Position numbers and translations under genes: made by a program. From contig OZ038488.1 in the NCBI GenBank assembly GCA_964036315.1, forward strand, positions 64,941,909 through 65,005,908: 64,000 nucleotides of DNA. The letters run 5' to 3'. The DNA comes from Acanthosepion esculentum. Lineage: Eukaryota > Mollusca > Cephalopoda > Sepiida > Sepiidae. The notes below the pieces were generated by a model that saw nothing but the letters and a program-made list of their open reading frames with translations, searched no databases and was not told the DNA's origin. Positions 35,025-48,896 of this stretch are shown one piece after another. The first letter of the stretch is position 1. Each line of letters begins with the position of its first letter.

Positions 35025-35625
35025 TTTTCATGTGTCATGTCCTTTCAGGATGTAGGTGATCATGGCTCTCCAGCTCCCTCTATCCCTTGCAGCTCTCAAC
35101 AAGTTCCTTCCTTCTGCTACTTCCCTCAGACCACGTCCTGTCATCCACTTGCTTAAGCCTGCTGGATATGTCATGTGTTGTTTTCCCTGGTGTCTATTTC
35201 CCGCTATTTGACCCGTGAGTATCAGATTCTCCAGGCCCTCCTTCCTCATTATATGTTCCAGAAACTTCAGCTGCTTCTTCCTGATGTTAAGTATAAGCCT
35301 ACTCCTTGTTTTCATCCTCTCTAAGACCTTATTGTTGCTCACATGCTCGGTCCATGATATCCTTAGCATCTTTCTGTAGAACTACATCTCCACCACTTTG
35401 AGTTTCTTCTTCATCTTTGAGGAAATTGTTCAACATTCGCTGCCGTAAAGAAGGACAGATGTCACATAACAGCACAGTATTCTTTTCTTTGTTACCAAAG
35501 AAATCCTCCTGTCTTTCAATACTCTGCCCAGCTTTTGGAATGTGTCCTTGGCCATCCCAATATGTCTATGGATCTCGGTGTCACACTTACTGTCCTCTGT
35601 CAAACTTTATGGTTGCTATACAATA
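35025..35625 (-). pseudogene. LINE ORF2 3' end copy (C-terminal region), copy 1
   Basis: The minus-strand frame reads MLRISWTEHVSNNKVLERMK, LKFLEHIMRKEGLENLILTG and DRGSWRAMITYILKGHDT before a stop. This is the post-RT C-terminus of an invertebrate LINE (R..W......E.L.R, L.HI.R..., DR..WR). Upstream, frameshifted RT-thumb sequence extends to about 35625. Nothing LINE-like follows the stop, so the 3' UTR is very short, in keeping with RTE-type elements. 5'-truncated, like four other copies in this window. Confidence 0.82.
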
Positions 35626-35952
35626 AGTTCTTACATAAAACTTACTCAAAACCAATAGTTTTATAGGATTCTCAGATACTCAAAAAGCAGATCAAAGAAA
35701 CCTGATAAATTACTGTAGTACAAAGAGCTCCAGTACATAACTTTGTTATCAGAATTGACCAACAAGGCTTCAAGATCATACTGAACTTGAAACATCATCT
35801 ACCTTATCCTCATATGCTTCAAATTGAGTTTCCTAATAAAAATAATTTTTATCCGAGATTAGTCCTCCAAAACTCCAGATCAAGATCTTTTTAGAAAAAC
35901 TGAACAGTTAACAGTAAGAAATGCAGAAAAGTGTAAACATTTCCAATATTGC

Positions 35953-36007
<55 letters not shown>

Positions 36008-36362
36008 ATTATATAATTGTTTAAAGACTGCCAAAGGCAGCCCTTAAGTTTGATGTCAAGTCACTTCCTATTTATATAATTTATGTTAATTATTTGCAAA
36101 TAACGCGAGACTACTCTGTAATTAAACTCTAACATTTAAAGTTTTATTTTTAACCCCTAACCAGCAGGAGTCAAGTATTAAAGGATTTTAACATACATAC
36201 AATTTAGAAATTTTTTTTTAATAAAATGTGAAAATGGAAGAAGACAAGAAAGCTTCATTTTTTTTTCATCAAATAAATACCATATTTAAAATTAAAGCAT
36301 TTTAATGATATTGTTCTAACAAAAATCTTATGTCTTAGTTTGCTGCATTACAATAATGTAAC
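35626..36362. repeat. no gene; (TA)n at 35959-36003
   Basis: About 22 TA units in otherwise unrecognised AT-rich DNA. Confidence 0.8.
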
Positions 36363-36602
36363 TACAGGGTGCACCACAAAAAAATAGAAATTTGGTACAG
36401 CTTATTTAATTGCTGGGATTTTTGTTACAGTTATTTGAAACAAAGGCAAAGGATAAAAGTTTAGTAGCTTAAAACAACAAAAACACAAAAGTTAGATGTG
36501 GTGTTTAAACTAAAAAAGTTAATTATTTTATGTTAGTTATTTTTTTTTTTTTTATCATAGAGTAAATCTAAAATTTCCTAGATTTTGTGGGGGCACCCTG
36601 TA
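36363..36602. mobile_element. 240-bp MITE with mariner-like ends
   Basis: The left end TACAGGGTGCACCACAAAAA and the right end in reverse complement (TACAGGGTGCCCCCACAAAA) pair over about 30 bp, with a TA at each edge as expected for Tc1/mariner insertion. The interior is AT-rich and non-coding. Confidence 0.85.
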
Positions 36603-37352
36603 TATACACATTAGATAATTATAATATAAATTGCTTTTACTATTATATGCCTTGTTATTCAAAGCCGCATGCTCAACATTGTTATTACACTGAAGACATT
36701 TTAACCACCGTACCTTCTATTAGGACTTCTGCAGATGCCTGTCATTACTCAGCCTCCTCCTAATTTTGAGCTGAAACCTTTATTGAATTCAAGAGTAGTA
36801 GGTTCTCATTCTACTTTCCAAACTTAGGGAGATCTCACCAGTTTTATGTCACTTTTTCATTTCTTTAACTGACTTTTCAGCACTACTAGACTCAAGGATT
36901 GAAATTTAAAGTGCTTTAATCTATTAGGCCATGTGTCTCTTTAGCAATCTTGGTCTAATTTTGGAGCCTTAAATTTAATGTCAGTGCTTAAACAGTTCAA
37001 AATTCCAAGAAAGTTATCAAGTACAATGAGAGATACTTAAAAAAATGTGAGCATAACAACCAAAAGATAAGCATGTTGGTTTGAAGAGCAAGGCATAGAA
37101 TGATAATATTGTTCATTTCGACAAGAGTGTATAATTAGTTACTTTAATGACAATATTTCAACTTTTATTTGAACACTGGCTACTAAAGACAAAACTCAAG
37201 CTACTTATTAATCCAAAGCAAAGTTAAATTTCTCTTAAAACAAAAATATACTGATTGAAGTATTAGGAAAATTAATGACAAAGTGGAAAACTTTGTGTGT
37301 GATGAGTTTCATCCTTTAGGACTTTATCAGACTAAAGTGATGTTTTTGTTGA
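36603..37352. other. no gene; possible tRNA-type SINE scrap at 36700-36960
   Basis: GGATTGAAATTTAAAGTGCT and a following CTATTAGGCCATG resemble a reverse-oriented tRNA-like head. Weak. Confidence 0.35.
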
Positions 37353-38234
37353 TACAGGGTGTGATGACTAATTTGTTGTCTAAATTATGCAAAAATGAAA
37401 ACAACACCGACATCTCATTTTCAGAGATATTTCTGTGTAATTTTGTTAAATATATCTTGAAATACTAAAGAGTAAATGTATTCAATAAAATCACCATTGG
37501 CTTCAACCACAGCCTCCAAATGACCTGTAACTCTTCTGGATGGTCTCCTTGTTTAATATGGTGAATGCTGCCATAATCCAGTTCATCTTTGGTGTTACAA
37601 GGAATTGTGTTGGTCTCTCACTGAACTGCGCCCCACACATAATAAACAAGGGGGTTGCGTAGCCAGATATAAGGGGTGATGTGATTGCATAAATTGTCTG
37701 ACAGCTATGACTGGGTTCTCCTGCTTGTGTGGCATGGAGCAGAGTCCTGTTTACAGACATAGGGTCTTCCAGCAACTACCCTCTTGACCCAGGGCAGCAC
37801 TACCTCCTCAAGGCACTTGATGTAGGCATCTGTGTTGAGTCTGAGGCCCTCACCAACAAATTAGGGAATTTTTTTTATCAGAATGATCAAAGTGAATTTT
37901 CCAAGCTGCCATACCGTTGGATAAGTCTAATGGTGGTTATGAAATAACCACCATTAGACTTATCCAACATTTTCCAAATTATCTGCACTGTCCTCAATTT
38001 GACACCCAAACACTTTGAAATGTTCATATTGGAGCTTCCAATGCAAATGCCAAGCAGTACAGCATGCTGTTTCAAATTTCTGGCAGAGTGAATTGCATCA
38101 TGGTGTTCTTTTTCACACAGATGGTGCCCAACTGACCCTACAATACTGTGCAATTGACAAAAATCAAAAAACCAACAACACACGTGTGAAATTAAAAATA
38201 TAAAATAGTGACAATTTACTCATTGCACCCTATA
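37353..38234 (-). mobile_element. mariner-like transposon relic with decayed transposase
   Basis: The ends TACAGGGTGTGATGACTAAT and (right, reverse complement) TATAGGGTGCAATGAGTAAA are matched terminal repeats with TA edges. On the minus strand, 38160-37970 reads ARNLKQHAVLLGICIGSSNM then NISKCLGVKLRTVQIIWKML, a helix-turn-helix. 37850-37500 reads in broken frames NTDAYIKCLEEVVLPWVKR, YVCKQDSAPCHTSRRTQS and IMAAFTILNKETIQKS, the DDE core with its QD.AP.H motif. At 882 bp it is about 400 bp short of a full element; the missing part is at the hairpin near 37940. Confidence 0.88.
37917..37967. repeat. perfect 24-bp-arm inverted repeat with 3-nt loop
   Basis: TTGGATAAGTCTAATGGTGG followed by TTAT, then GAA, then the exact reverse complement. 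The right arm is normal transposase coding sequence (minus strand, MLDKSNGGY); the left arm is its inverted copy at the deletion junction. Confidence 0.95.
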
Positions 38235-38284
38235 TGTGTATGAAAAGGAACAGGGAATATAAAAATGCAAACAGTTTTTTTTGT

Positions 38285-38620
38285 TTTTTTTCTTTCTACA
38301 ATGATATTCACCCTGTACAAGGCCCGCGAGCCACTTGAGGTAGAGGGTTACAGATTACAAGGCACAACTTATGCAGATATGTGTGGCAGATAATGGTTAA
38401 CCCTAGACGTGAACAGATTGATTGTAGTGATTGGGGAAGCCTCTTCTTGGGAGTCAGTTCCACAATGCTGAGGTTCATGGTAAGAAGTTGCTTATATCTC
38501 ATCAAAGAAATACAAAAGGAATGAGGGTGGTTCACTACAATGTGCATGGAATGGCAGGTCTTAGTTGTGAAGGTTAGTTATGCCTAGATAGGCAATGCTG
38601 AAAATGTTGGGGTGCTGATA
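38285..38620 (-). pseudogene. Jockey-like LINE 3' end fragment
   Basis: The minus strand reads ELTPKKRLPQSLQSICSRLG, a decayed form of the WN.LP...FP....L..FK C-terminus of Jockey-type ORF2. The DNA is clearly alignable with 58340-58620 (shared CACAAGGCC-like and GTAGAGGGT blocks). A broken poly-A (T-rich on the plus strand, 38273-38297) follows the stop, as expected of a LINE 3' end. Confidence 0.65.
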
Positions 38621-39344
38621 TTTTAAACTCTTTAATTTTCCTAACATTGTTCTGATATATAAAAAATTATATACCATCTTCTCCGATTAGAGAAATATAC
38701 ATTTTTTTTTTCAAAGGATGAAGTGTATTCATACAAAAGATCTTGAAAAATATAAGTCCATGTGATGACATAAGATATAAATTTTAAGCAGAAATTGCAA
38801 ATTCTTGAACTGGGGAAGGAGAGTCACTTAATGAAAAGTTATCAAACAGATGAAGAAAGATAAATTCATTTTCCTAATCTATTTTTATTATGAGGAGAGG
38901 GATGATAAGATTTAAATATATTAGGTTAAGGAGATTAAGACAGATGCTTGTTAGCTATAAGCATAACAAGGTCACTAACATAACAATTGCTTTGCTAACA
39001 GTTTTATTATATAATTTACAGACAATGAAAATAGTCTTCTAAAAATAATCTCCTAATAACATTATCTAATATTCACACATTTAGAATTCAATGTGATTTA
39101 TTGAGCTTAAAATAGATTTTAACTGACATTAGATATTTGGCAAGCCAAAATTTGAAATTGTTTAAACAGAAATTATTACTGAAGTGGAAGAAAATATTTG
39201 TTTTTTGGGTTTTTTTTAAAGCTGAATCTTTTACATTTATTTTTATGCAATATATATTCTGTAAGTGCAAAATTCCTTTTTTGTAAATAAAAGCACTGAA
39301 TAATAAACATGTCATGTCACAAGTCCTGTAACTGTTTAAAGTCA
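38621..39344. other. no recognisable gene
   Basis: AT-rich DNA only. Confidence 0.5.
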
Positions 39345-39580
39345 TAGGGGCAGCACTTGTACTTCAACTGTAGGAACAGTGTTTTAACTAAGGGAAGGAT
39401 AGGTCATTCTTCCTTAGGCTGGTATGAATTCAGAGTTTTACTTCTAGAAAGGTTATCACCAAAAGCAAGAGAGATGTTTGCTTTTCTATTTAACCCATAT
39501 CTGGAGAAAGATTTATATCTTTTCCAAGGGCATTATCATGAAGTGGACAAAACAGAATCAACTGGAATTTGAACCTGGTT
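39345..39580 (-). repeat. tRNA-type SINE copy
   Basis: Shares ordered blocks with 62150-62330 (CTATTT-ACCCATATCTGG, CTTTTCCAAGGGCATTA, ATCAACTGGAATTTGAACC). The tRNA-like head is at the right, on the minus strand. Confidence 0.65.
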
Positions 39581-40230
39581 CATAAATTTAATTTTCTGCA
39601 TAAAAAAAAAAGAAGAAAAAAAAAAGAAGAAAAAAAAAACATTACTTTATCCTCACCTCAAAAACAAGACATTTAAAATACATTTATATTATGAAGACCA
39701 AGTTTATTTTGGTTTGTCAAGAAAAAAAGAAGGATTTGTAGAATTTTATTCTAATTTTCTCGTCAAAGCAAAAAACCTAAGCAAATTCACAATAATTTAA
39801 TTTTTGCAAAGATGTCTTTTACACAGTTCAATGTCAATAAAATGCATGCTAGATGGTGTAGCCAAATCTACCAAATAACATCTTTGGACAGAGATAGGTG
39901 ATGTTTTACACTAAAGGTTTAATCCAGTCTGCTTTTAAGGTTGACTTGACTGCAATCAAATAAATCTATGTGGCTACTCAAGATGAATCACTATTTATGA
40001 TAAAATCATGTTACTTCCACAGTTGTTTCTGCTTGTCAGTAAACAGTAGATTCTAAACCAAATACTTAAATACTAGTTAATGACAGCATTCATATACAAA
40101 GTGGCTGGGTTGTATATAGCTCCTATCAACAAATAAAAGTTGCATAGCAATTTAGTGTCTATCAACAATATGTTGCATCTATCTCCTAGGCACAACCTGG
40201 TCTAATAAATTAAGTTTGATATACCAAATT
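39581..40230. other. no gene; A-rich (AAGA)-like tract at 39601-39640
   Basis: Nothing else recognised. Confidence 0.5.
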
Positions 40231-41284
<1,054 letters not shown>

Positions 41285-41660
41285 AGATCAAAATAGAGTA
41301 TTGCTTCCACATCTGGGGTGGAGTTGCTCAATCTTCACTTTCCAGTCTTGAAAGTTGTTTAATAAGTCATTGGGGAGAGAGGGTTGGGGACTTTTCTATG
41401 TTACATCCACTTTCCCTAAAGACAAGTTATTCTATCACTATTTCCATGGATAAATGTCAACTCGGACAGCTCCTCTCCTAAAAACTTAATTTGCAGAACA
41501 GACTCCTGTATGGATACTTTCTTGAACACTACAATCTTTAAGTCAAGGGTCAAATAATTATCTCCTATCATCATAATCTTCATTATGTATTACCTCTTAT
41601 TCATATCACACTGCTCATTCATGATAAACATTTTTAACAATAACCCTCTAACTTTAGTGG
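41285..41660 (+). pseudogene. Jockey-like LINE C-terminal fragment
   Basis: The plus strand at 41309 reads CFHIWGGVAQSSLSSLE, the C-terminal H-I-W-x-G motif also found at 2670 (+) and 58840 (-). Stops interrupt the following sequence, which matches the 2700-3080 region in order (AAAGACAAG..., CAGACTCCTG..., TTAAGTCAAGGGTCAA). Confidence 0.68.
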
Positions 41661-43239
41661 ATCTTGAGCCTTGTATTGGCAAAATTTAGCATATATTTGA
41701 AAAATGTATGAAACATTTGAAGAAAATGATTAAAATTAAATTAAAAATCACTGGAAAATGAACACAATCTGAATGCATTACTAAAATCTTTAAAATTTTT
41801 TTTTTTTTAAGTGGATCAAGCTGAGAACTTTTGAACTATTGAAAGAGGTTTATTTACTGGGCATTTTTATATAAACAAGAATACAACAGACATGTTTGGC
41901 TAAAATCCTATAGCCATATGTGTGTGTGTGTGTGTTGCCAGAAAAACAATAAAATTGGATAATAAAAATAAATTTTAAAAATATATTTTTTTTTTACAGC
42001 TATTAAATTTCAATGACATTTCAATTACAAATGCAGAAAGAAAACTTGCACGATAACAAAACCATCTTGTATGAAGTTATTGAAGGAAAATTTTAAAAAT
42101 ATTCATATTGTAAACACATGAAACAAAGGCCAAAATAAATGATCATAATTGAGAGAATATTTTTAATTAAGTGAATGAACTAAAGTGAAAATAGAAAACC
42201 AAGTAATTTTATTACATAAGATATTAACTACAGCACTTGATGGCCAATAAAAATAAAAATAAAAAATCAAAACACTATCAATCCATAATCTTAAAATAAT
42301 TCAGAGATAAAACCTAATTAAGAAATAAGGTCTCTACAGTAAATTATCTGGAAAAAGCAAATGCATATATAAGAAATAAAGTATCCAATAGACATTACTG
42401 AATTAATAGTTGAAAGGTTTGAATTTATGGAGCAAAATGCATCTGGAATAGGTACCTCCATTTTATTTTTATTTTTTTGTTGAAAAACAACATAGCATGA
42501 TGAAAAGACTCCAAACTTAAAAACAAATTTTGATCATCAAAATGTTTGTTATTAAGAGGAAAAAACAAAGTATTTTTTAATTATTTAAAAAAAAAAAAAA
42601 AAAAAAAATTTTTCCTCCTTTCTAAACATATTTGAAATTAGGTCAAAAATCTCCCCCTCCTCCAACTTCAGACTTTTATTTTTTTTTATTTTATTTTTTT
42701 TAAGATTTTGGTAATTTTTTTTTTTTTTTTTTACATCTGTTACCCTTCCGTAACTTAATTCCATGAAATTTTCTAGAATTTCAAATCATCGTCTTATATT
42801 AGTTAAAAGCAAGACTCCTTGGGGAATGTTAATCATTAATTTTTTTCCTCCCAACTATCACAAACTTTTTAAAAATAAAACTGCAATAAAACTATCTAAT
42901 TATTTAATTAGATAGGCTTTTTTATTTGCTTGTATAAATAATATATAATAAGGACATTGTCTGAAGCAAAAAAATTTTTTTGATGATTTTTACAAGAATT
43001 GTTTTCATTTTTTTTTTTTTAATTATAAAGTTTAAAAATTATTTTAAAATTCTTCCAAACATTGTCTGAGGTAGGTTAACAAGTTATTAATTGAAGACTA
43101 TATTTACTAAGCAAAAATTGAAAAGCTTAATACTTTTTATGATAATTAAAAATAATTTTTTTGTGTTCTAATTTTTTTTTAAGTATTGCGTTTCATAAAT
43201 GACATTATGATCAAAAGGTCACGTGTTTCAAGGCTTGCA
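41661..43239. other. very AT-rich DNA, many A and T homopolymers, no gene
   Basis: Runs at about 42588-42608 and 42717-42732 among others. Confidence 0.5.
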
Positions 43240-43433
43240 AGTTACCTCTATCATTACATTTTATACTATCTCAGTTAAAAATTTAATAACTGAGAGTGAA
43301 ATAATAATTTTATTAATTATTATATCTCAATTATTAAATTAAAAATGTAATAACTGATAATATAATAATTAATAAAATTATTTACTATATTATCTTAGTT
43401 ATTAAATAATGAAATACCATTATAAAGGTAGCT
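43240..43433. repeat. AT-rich imperfect palindrome (MITE-like)
   Basis: The left half (AGTTACCTCTATCATTACAT then TTAATAACTGAGA and AATTTTATTAATTATTATAT) is repeated inverted in the right half ending TATAAAGGTAGCTC. It could fold over its full 194 bp. Confidence 0.65.
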
Positions 43434-43652
43434 CAATAATTTAAGAAATTTTTATACTATTTTAAATTATTAAAAGAAAGCATCTTCAAAATTACTACAC
43501 CCACCAAAAAATTCAGTAAAATATTAGATAATTGCTTAAAATATTTTGTTAATTAGTTAATTGGTAGTTAAAAAACAAAAACAAGCCGTTTTTACTTAGA
43601 ATTCGTAAATTTATCAATTCTGGTCCACCATACTTAACCTGTGACCAGCAGT

Positions 43653-43714
<62 letters not shown>

Positions 43715-44404
43715 ATGGATACATTAGTAAAATAAAACCCTATCGTCAAGAAATGCTTGTATAGAAAATTTTATGTCATAAATAAGTAATATTTTTTTTA
43801 AGAAAAGTTTAATTTAACTTTAAATTTGCTATATTTTATTTTTGTGGGATTTTTGAAAATGAAAATTAAGTTTTGTTTACATTTCTTTAAAAAAAAAAAA
43901 AAAAAATTAAAAATGTCCATTTCAACTGTTTCTAGAACATTTTTGAACAAAACAATTTTGATCCTAAATCATTTTTTTGTAATCATTGTTCAATAAAATC
44001 ATACAAAAATGTGCATGAAAGTACAGAGTGTAGCAGAAATATTACCCACATAACACCAAGACATCAGCAGCAAAGGTGTCTTCATCCAGTTAATGTCTTA
44101 CCATTAGGTGGGAGGAATTTTTGCCACAATCTGTATATTTAGCTCACTTTCTTTTGAGGTCTTCTGAATTTTGTTTTCATATTTTTCAAATGAGCTTCAA
44201 GATTCCTATAATATTTATATACACTAATTAAAATTTATTTGTTGAGATTCAGACAATCTGTGCTTCACTAGTAATCAACCTGTGATATTTTAAGAACCAA
44301 GACTATTATCCCTGAAAGTTAAATCGTTCCTTTGGTGATCTATTAATTACAAGACATAGCTCTTCTCCAAAAACTATTTTGAGCAGAGTATAGCAATGGT
44401 CTAC
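43434..44404. repeat. no gene; (TA)n at 43654-43712
   Basis: About 29 TA units. GTACAGAGTGTAGCAGAAAT at 44021 might be a single transposon end, but no partner was seen. Confidence 0.7.
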
Positions 44405-45140
44405 CGCTTTTTTTATATGCCATATCCTTTCAGGCAATCATGGTTCTCCACAATTTCCTATCTTTTATTGCTCTAAATAACTCTTGCCCCCTTTTACCAC
44501 CCAGATTTGTCCTTGTTCTGCAATCTATTTACTCAGGCTTGTCAAGTTATTTATTCTTCCCAGCATGCTTCTTTTGTCTTTAATATATCCTCTGAATTTT
44601 AAATTATCATAAACCTCTTTTCCTCATTACATGCTTCAAAAAATTTAATCTGTTCCTTTCTTTAAAATTTTCTCAATTCTCACATCCTTTGTTTGTGATA
44701 TTCTCAGCATTTATTGGTACAACCATATCTGTGCCTTTTGTTTCTTCATCTGTGAGATTATCCAGCATTTACTGCCATATAAAAAAATAGATATTACATA
44801 GAAACACAAGAATACTGAACAACAAAGGACATTTTCTAATCTCTTAATACTTTGCTTGGTTTCTGAAATGCATTTCTGTTATTCCTATATGCCTTTGGAT
44901 TTCCTTGTCACACTGTTGTCTGCTACTATACTAATCAGAGTTAAATTACCACAGCTGTTATCATTTTGATGTCCCCTATATGTAGTTAACAATCATGCAT
45001 TTTTTCTTAAAGTTAAAGATCAGTCTTTTCCTCTTGCTTTCCTCAAATACTTTAAGTTATTTCACTTTCCTTGCAAATGTGTGCTGTGTTTAAATCTGCA
45101 TATACTGTTTGACATGTTCACTTATTCAGTATTAAACTGT
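44405..45140 (-). pseudogene. LINE ORF2 3' end copy 2
   Basis: Minus-strand fragments read MLDNLTDEETKGTDM, NAENITNKGCEN and LNFLKHVMRKRGL, the same C-terminal region as 35025-35625. The 3' boundary near 44410 (CCATATCCTTTCAGG on the plus strand) matches the other copies. Heavily mutated. Confidence 0.7.
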
Positions 45141-46160
45141 AGATTTCCCTCCCCACCGATTACAGAATCATTATTAAGCTTAAAGTATAAAGATGCAAAT
45201 TGTCTTTGTTGAAACTCATTTTCTACCATTTAGTTATCCACCTGAAGATAGAAATGTTTAACAAAGACAACCATCATTGATTTGCTTTCTTTAAATCATT
45301 ATTAAATTCACTTAACATCAAAAATTGTGAGAAGCAGAAAGCTGAAATTCAGCTACGTCTTAAACACTGAATAGAAATAATTGCCATTTATTTTACTGAT
45401 GGCTGGACAAGATAATTTCAAACTAAGTGATTTAACTCTATTTACTAGAATCTGAGATAAAAGTTTAAATAAATAGCAAGCTGCCTTTTTTGGAAGTAAT
45501 TTAGAGTTAAGTCCTCCACATGGAATAATAGTCTTACAAAAGCAGTGACTGGAACCAGGCTCTGTTTGACTGGCTGAATTCAGGATAAGGAACTGAGAAG
45601 ATTATGAAAAACTCAATTGTACAGATGTTACATTATTATTTTCTAACTGTATTAACATATAAAACATGAAAAGAGTGGAAAGTCAGTAAAATATAAAACT
45701 GTGGGAAAATAAAATTATTTTCTTTTAATTTGTTTTACCATTTTAAAATTCAACAGTAAGCAATTTTGTCAAGTGAGGATTTGGAATGGATCTCAAAGAA
45801 TTCCAAAGGGATCAACATTTCAAAAAGTTAGGCTAAACCCTCAACAACAGCAAGGTATCACATGAGAAACAAATGTTACAAAATGTCCAAGAATTTTGGT
45901 TTCAAATAACCCACACGGCACTAATATTTTATCTTTTATAACTAATTTTAAAATATTTAAAAGTAAAGCTTTATATTTGGTGCTAACATTTTCAATGTAA
46001 TTATATTTATAGCAAGAAAATAAATGAGAATAATACTAGATATTAATTTTTGTAAATAGTTGTTTGTTACATTGTTGAAATATTTTTATCCTACCCTTAA
46101 AAAAAAAAAACTGCATTTAAAATGACTTTGGATTTTAAAAACAGTATTTATAGGCCTCAT
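45141..46160. other. no recognisable gene
   Basis: AT-rich DNA only. Confidence 0.5.
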
Positions 46161-46164
46161 TAAT

Positions 46165-46695
46165 TCTTCTACATGCTGTGTCCATTCAGGACATGGACAA
46201 TCAACTCTTTGCACAACCTCCTACCCTTGTAACCATTTGCAATGTTTGTCTCTTTACCAAGTGTCATGTTCCCTGTTCTGCCATATGGTCACAGAAACTC
46301 ATCACATAGGTGACCTGCTGCCTTCCCCTGTCTCTCAACATGCCCTGTGAGAGTCATATTCTCTGAGCACTCCTTCATTATATCTCTAAGAAATTTCAGC
46401 TGTCTCTGATTCTGAGTATAAGTGTCCTTTTTGTTACCATTTTCCTTAAAGCTTCTTTCTTGCTTACATGCTCTGTCCATAGTTTTCAGTTTTCTCTTCA
46501 TCCGTGAGGAGATTGCCCCACATTAACTGCCATACAAGAGGATTAAAATTACACAGTAGTTTACTACCCTTTTATTTGTTTCTGGCAATTCCAGTTTCTT
46601 GATACTTTGCTTAGTTTTTGGAATGCAACTTTTTCTAATTCAATGCATGCCTGGATTCTGGTGTCACATTTTCCATCCTGTTATGTTAAAAAAAA
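46165..46695 (-). pseudogene. LINE ORF2 3' end copy 3
   Basis: The minus-strand frame reads MKRKLKTMDRACKQERSFKE and QRQLKFLRDIMKECSENMTL, the same L.FL..IM...E...LTGH C-terminus as the copy at 35 kb. Further right is thumb-region sequence in other frames. Shares the 3' boundary CCATTCAGGACATGGAC (plus strand). Confidence 0.75.
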
Positions 46696-48836
46696 TATTA
46701 ATCTGATGACTTCTTTAAAAAGTGATAGTTTGATTTTACATTAGGAAAACTATTTTCAATAAATATTTCAATAAAACAATATATACTGGAAATTCTCTTT
46801 AAAAATTTATGCATTTGCCCATACCAAACAATATACTATAGAGAATCACATCATCCAATGAATTAACTTCTAACAAATACTAATTTTTCCAAGTAGAAAG
46901 ATCAGCACAACAACAACTAAAATTAATTTTCCAATTCTTGATGATTGCTAACAAAATAAACTAAAAGGCATTTCTAAGTACAAGTTATTAGTCACAATAA
47001 TGCACTTGATGCACTTCTTAAAGAAGATTGAACATTTTCTAAGTAATAAACAATTTTTTAGAGGTGGTTATGCTAAAACTGTATTTCATATTAGATAAGA
47101 TAAATGGGCAATTCCTTTCACTTATCTCTTAACTAGCAATGCCCATTCTTTTAGAGGGGTTAACAAGCTGATCTCACAGAGTAGCTTGATAAAAAAAATC
47201 AAACTTTATGAGGACAGCTATACTTTGTACCAGGAAATGCAAAACTTACCAAACACTACTCTTATTTCTTTACAACAGAAGTCAAAACTTTTGGGGTAAC
47301 CTAGCAGTACTTAGCAATAACAATTTGCATACCTTAGAAGGTGGGAAAATGTATTAATCAGGAAGTACAAGTACAGAGATAATGTAATCACAGATATAAA
47401 TTTTGTCAGCATTCATTTATAAATTAAAAGGCTATTAAAAGTCAACTTTATTTTGATTGAAGTTTCTTACTGTATTCATCAAAAACAGAAACTTTCCCTT
47501 TTTAGTGTTTAATTTTGCACTGACAAAATCTGAAAGATTTGATCAAATATCACAAAAACAAAATACAAACTTTGAAAGAGTAAAGTGACAAAAACATTAG
47601 TCACAGAAAATTAATTATAATGATGGTTAGTTTTTGAATTATAACAGTGCTACATGCCCAAAAGCGTAAATATTATTTATACAAAGTTTATGTCCAGCTT
47701 ATATGGTTTGATTGTATCTTTAATGCTTGGAAATGGTAGTCCTCAAGCAGTTCCCACTTATATGAAAGCTTTTCTCTTCCATGTCAGGCCTCCTTGGCTA
47801 GAGCCAATCAGATTATGTGTGTGTGTGGGGGGGGGGGGGGTAGAAAATATCAATTTGGAAAGCTCTTTTGTGATGTGATAATAGCACAGGAATTATAGTT
47901 TGACTGTTTATACTTCCAACTATGAAGGGGAGAAAAAGGAAAATGAAATAGTATTACAAAAGACTTTTTGACATGAAGTCTATTATGAAAGTCAAGTGTA
48001 ATTATGTAAGAAGCTTAGTGAATATATTAAAGTTGAAACATCAAGGAATTAGTTAACATATACATCACACATTATTTATAAACACATACAAAGTTTGTCT
48101 GGAATATATCCAGCAATCTTGAGAAGTGGTTGCACAGCATAAATGTAATTTGGCAACCAATTGAGTGGGATCTTATTGTGCATGCAGGTGCAGAACCTTT
48201 TAGAGAGTTACTCTGTCAAGCACTGAGTGAGCTTGTTTACTGTGTGATCATCAGAGATACAATGACCAAATGAGTAGATTCTTTATATGTTGTGCTGGGC
48301 TTCTGGCAAACATTGCACAAGCCAAGTCTGTCATACCCTTTGGCATTGACAGTCTAGATTTGGATCCCTACAACTTTTAGGTTTTCCCAAAGTTAAAAAT
48401 CATGAATGAAACACCATTGATAAGATTAAGGAGAGCATAATGAAACTTGAAATTGATAGTAATCCTAAAAAAAGAATTTGCACACTGTTTTGAAAAGTGG
48501 AAGGAACATTTGTGAAATCCCAAGGGAGTATTTAAAAGGGGACAAAAACATGATTGCCCCAGTTCAGCTTTCTTTTTTTTTGCTAATATTAAAATGGTTG
48601 GAACAAAAATGACATGAAGAAACTTACTGTTAGGTTAGTGAAAAAGGTTTTGTCATTAGATGGCATAAAGAGCATTTAAGTTTAACAATATTAAAAATAT
48701 TAGCCTAGTCATTGGCAGATGTCATATCAGCTAGCTTTTTAAAAGTTCTCAAATTGGCATATTTTTGTTAGATTCTAATACAGAAAAAAAGAAAAATATT
48801 TTTGGTATATGTTTTTATTTAATGTAAAAATGTGGT

Positions 48837-48840
<4 letters not shown>
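46696..48840. other. no recognised gene; less AT-rich segment at 48060-48560
   Basis: G run at 47827-47840. The 48060-48560 segment has a composition like old retroelement sequence, but I could not place it in any family. Confidence 0.4.

Positions 48841-48894
<54 letters not shown>
48841..48894. repeat. (AT)n microsatellite
   Basis: 27 AT units. Confidence 0.97.

Positions 48895-48896
<2 letters not shown>

Noticed and set aside
37503..38183. An active mariner transposase gene
   Set aside because: The two coding halves are in broken frames, with internal stops and about 400 bp missing at the hairpin.
44021..44130. Possible start of another mariner-type element
   Set aside because: Single end-like motif only, no partner and no transposase motif.
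47654..47878. A 74-codon plus-strand frame as a gene
   Set aside because: Runs into a (TG)n/G homopolymer tract and shows no recognisable domain or conserved context.
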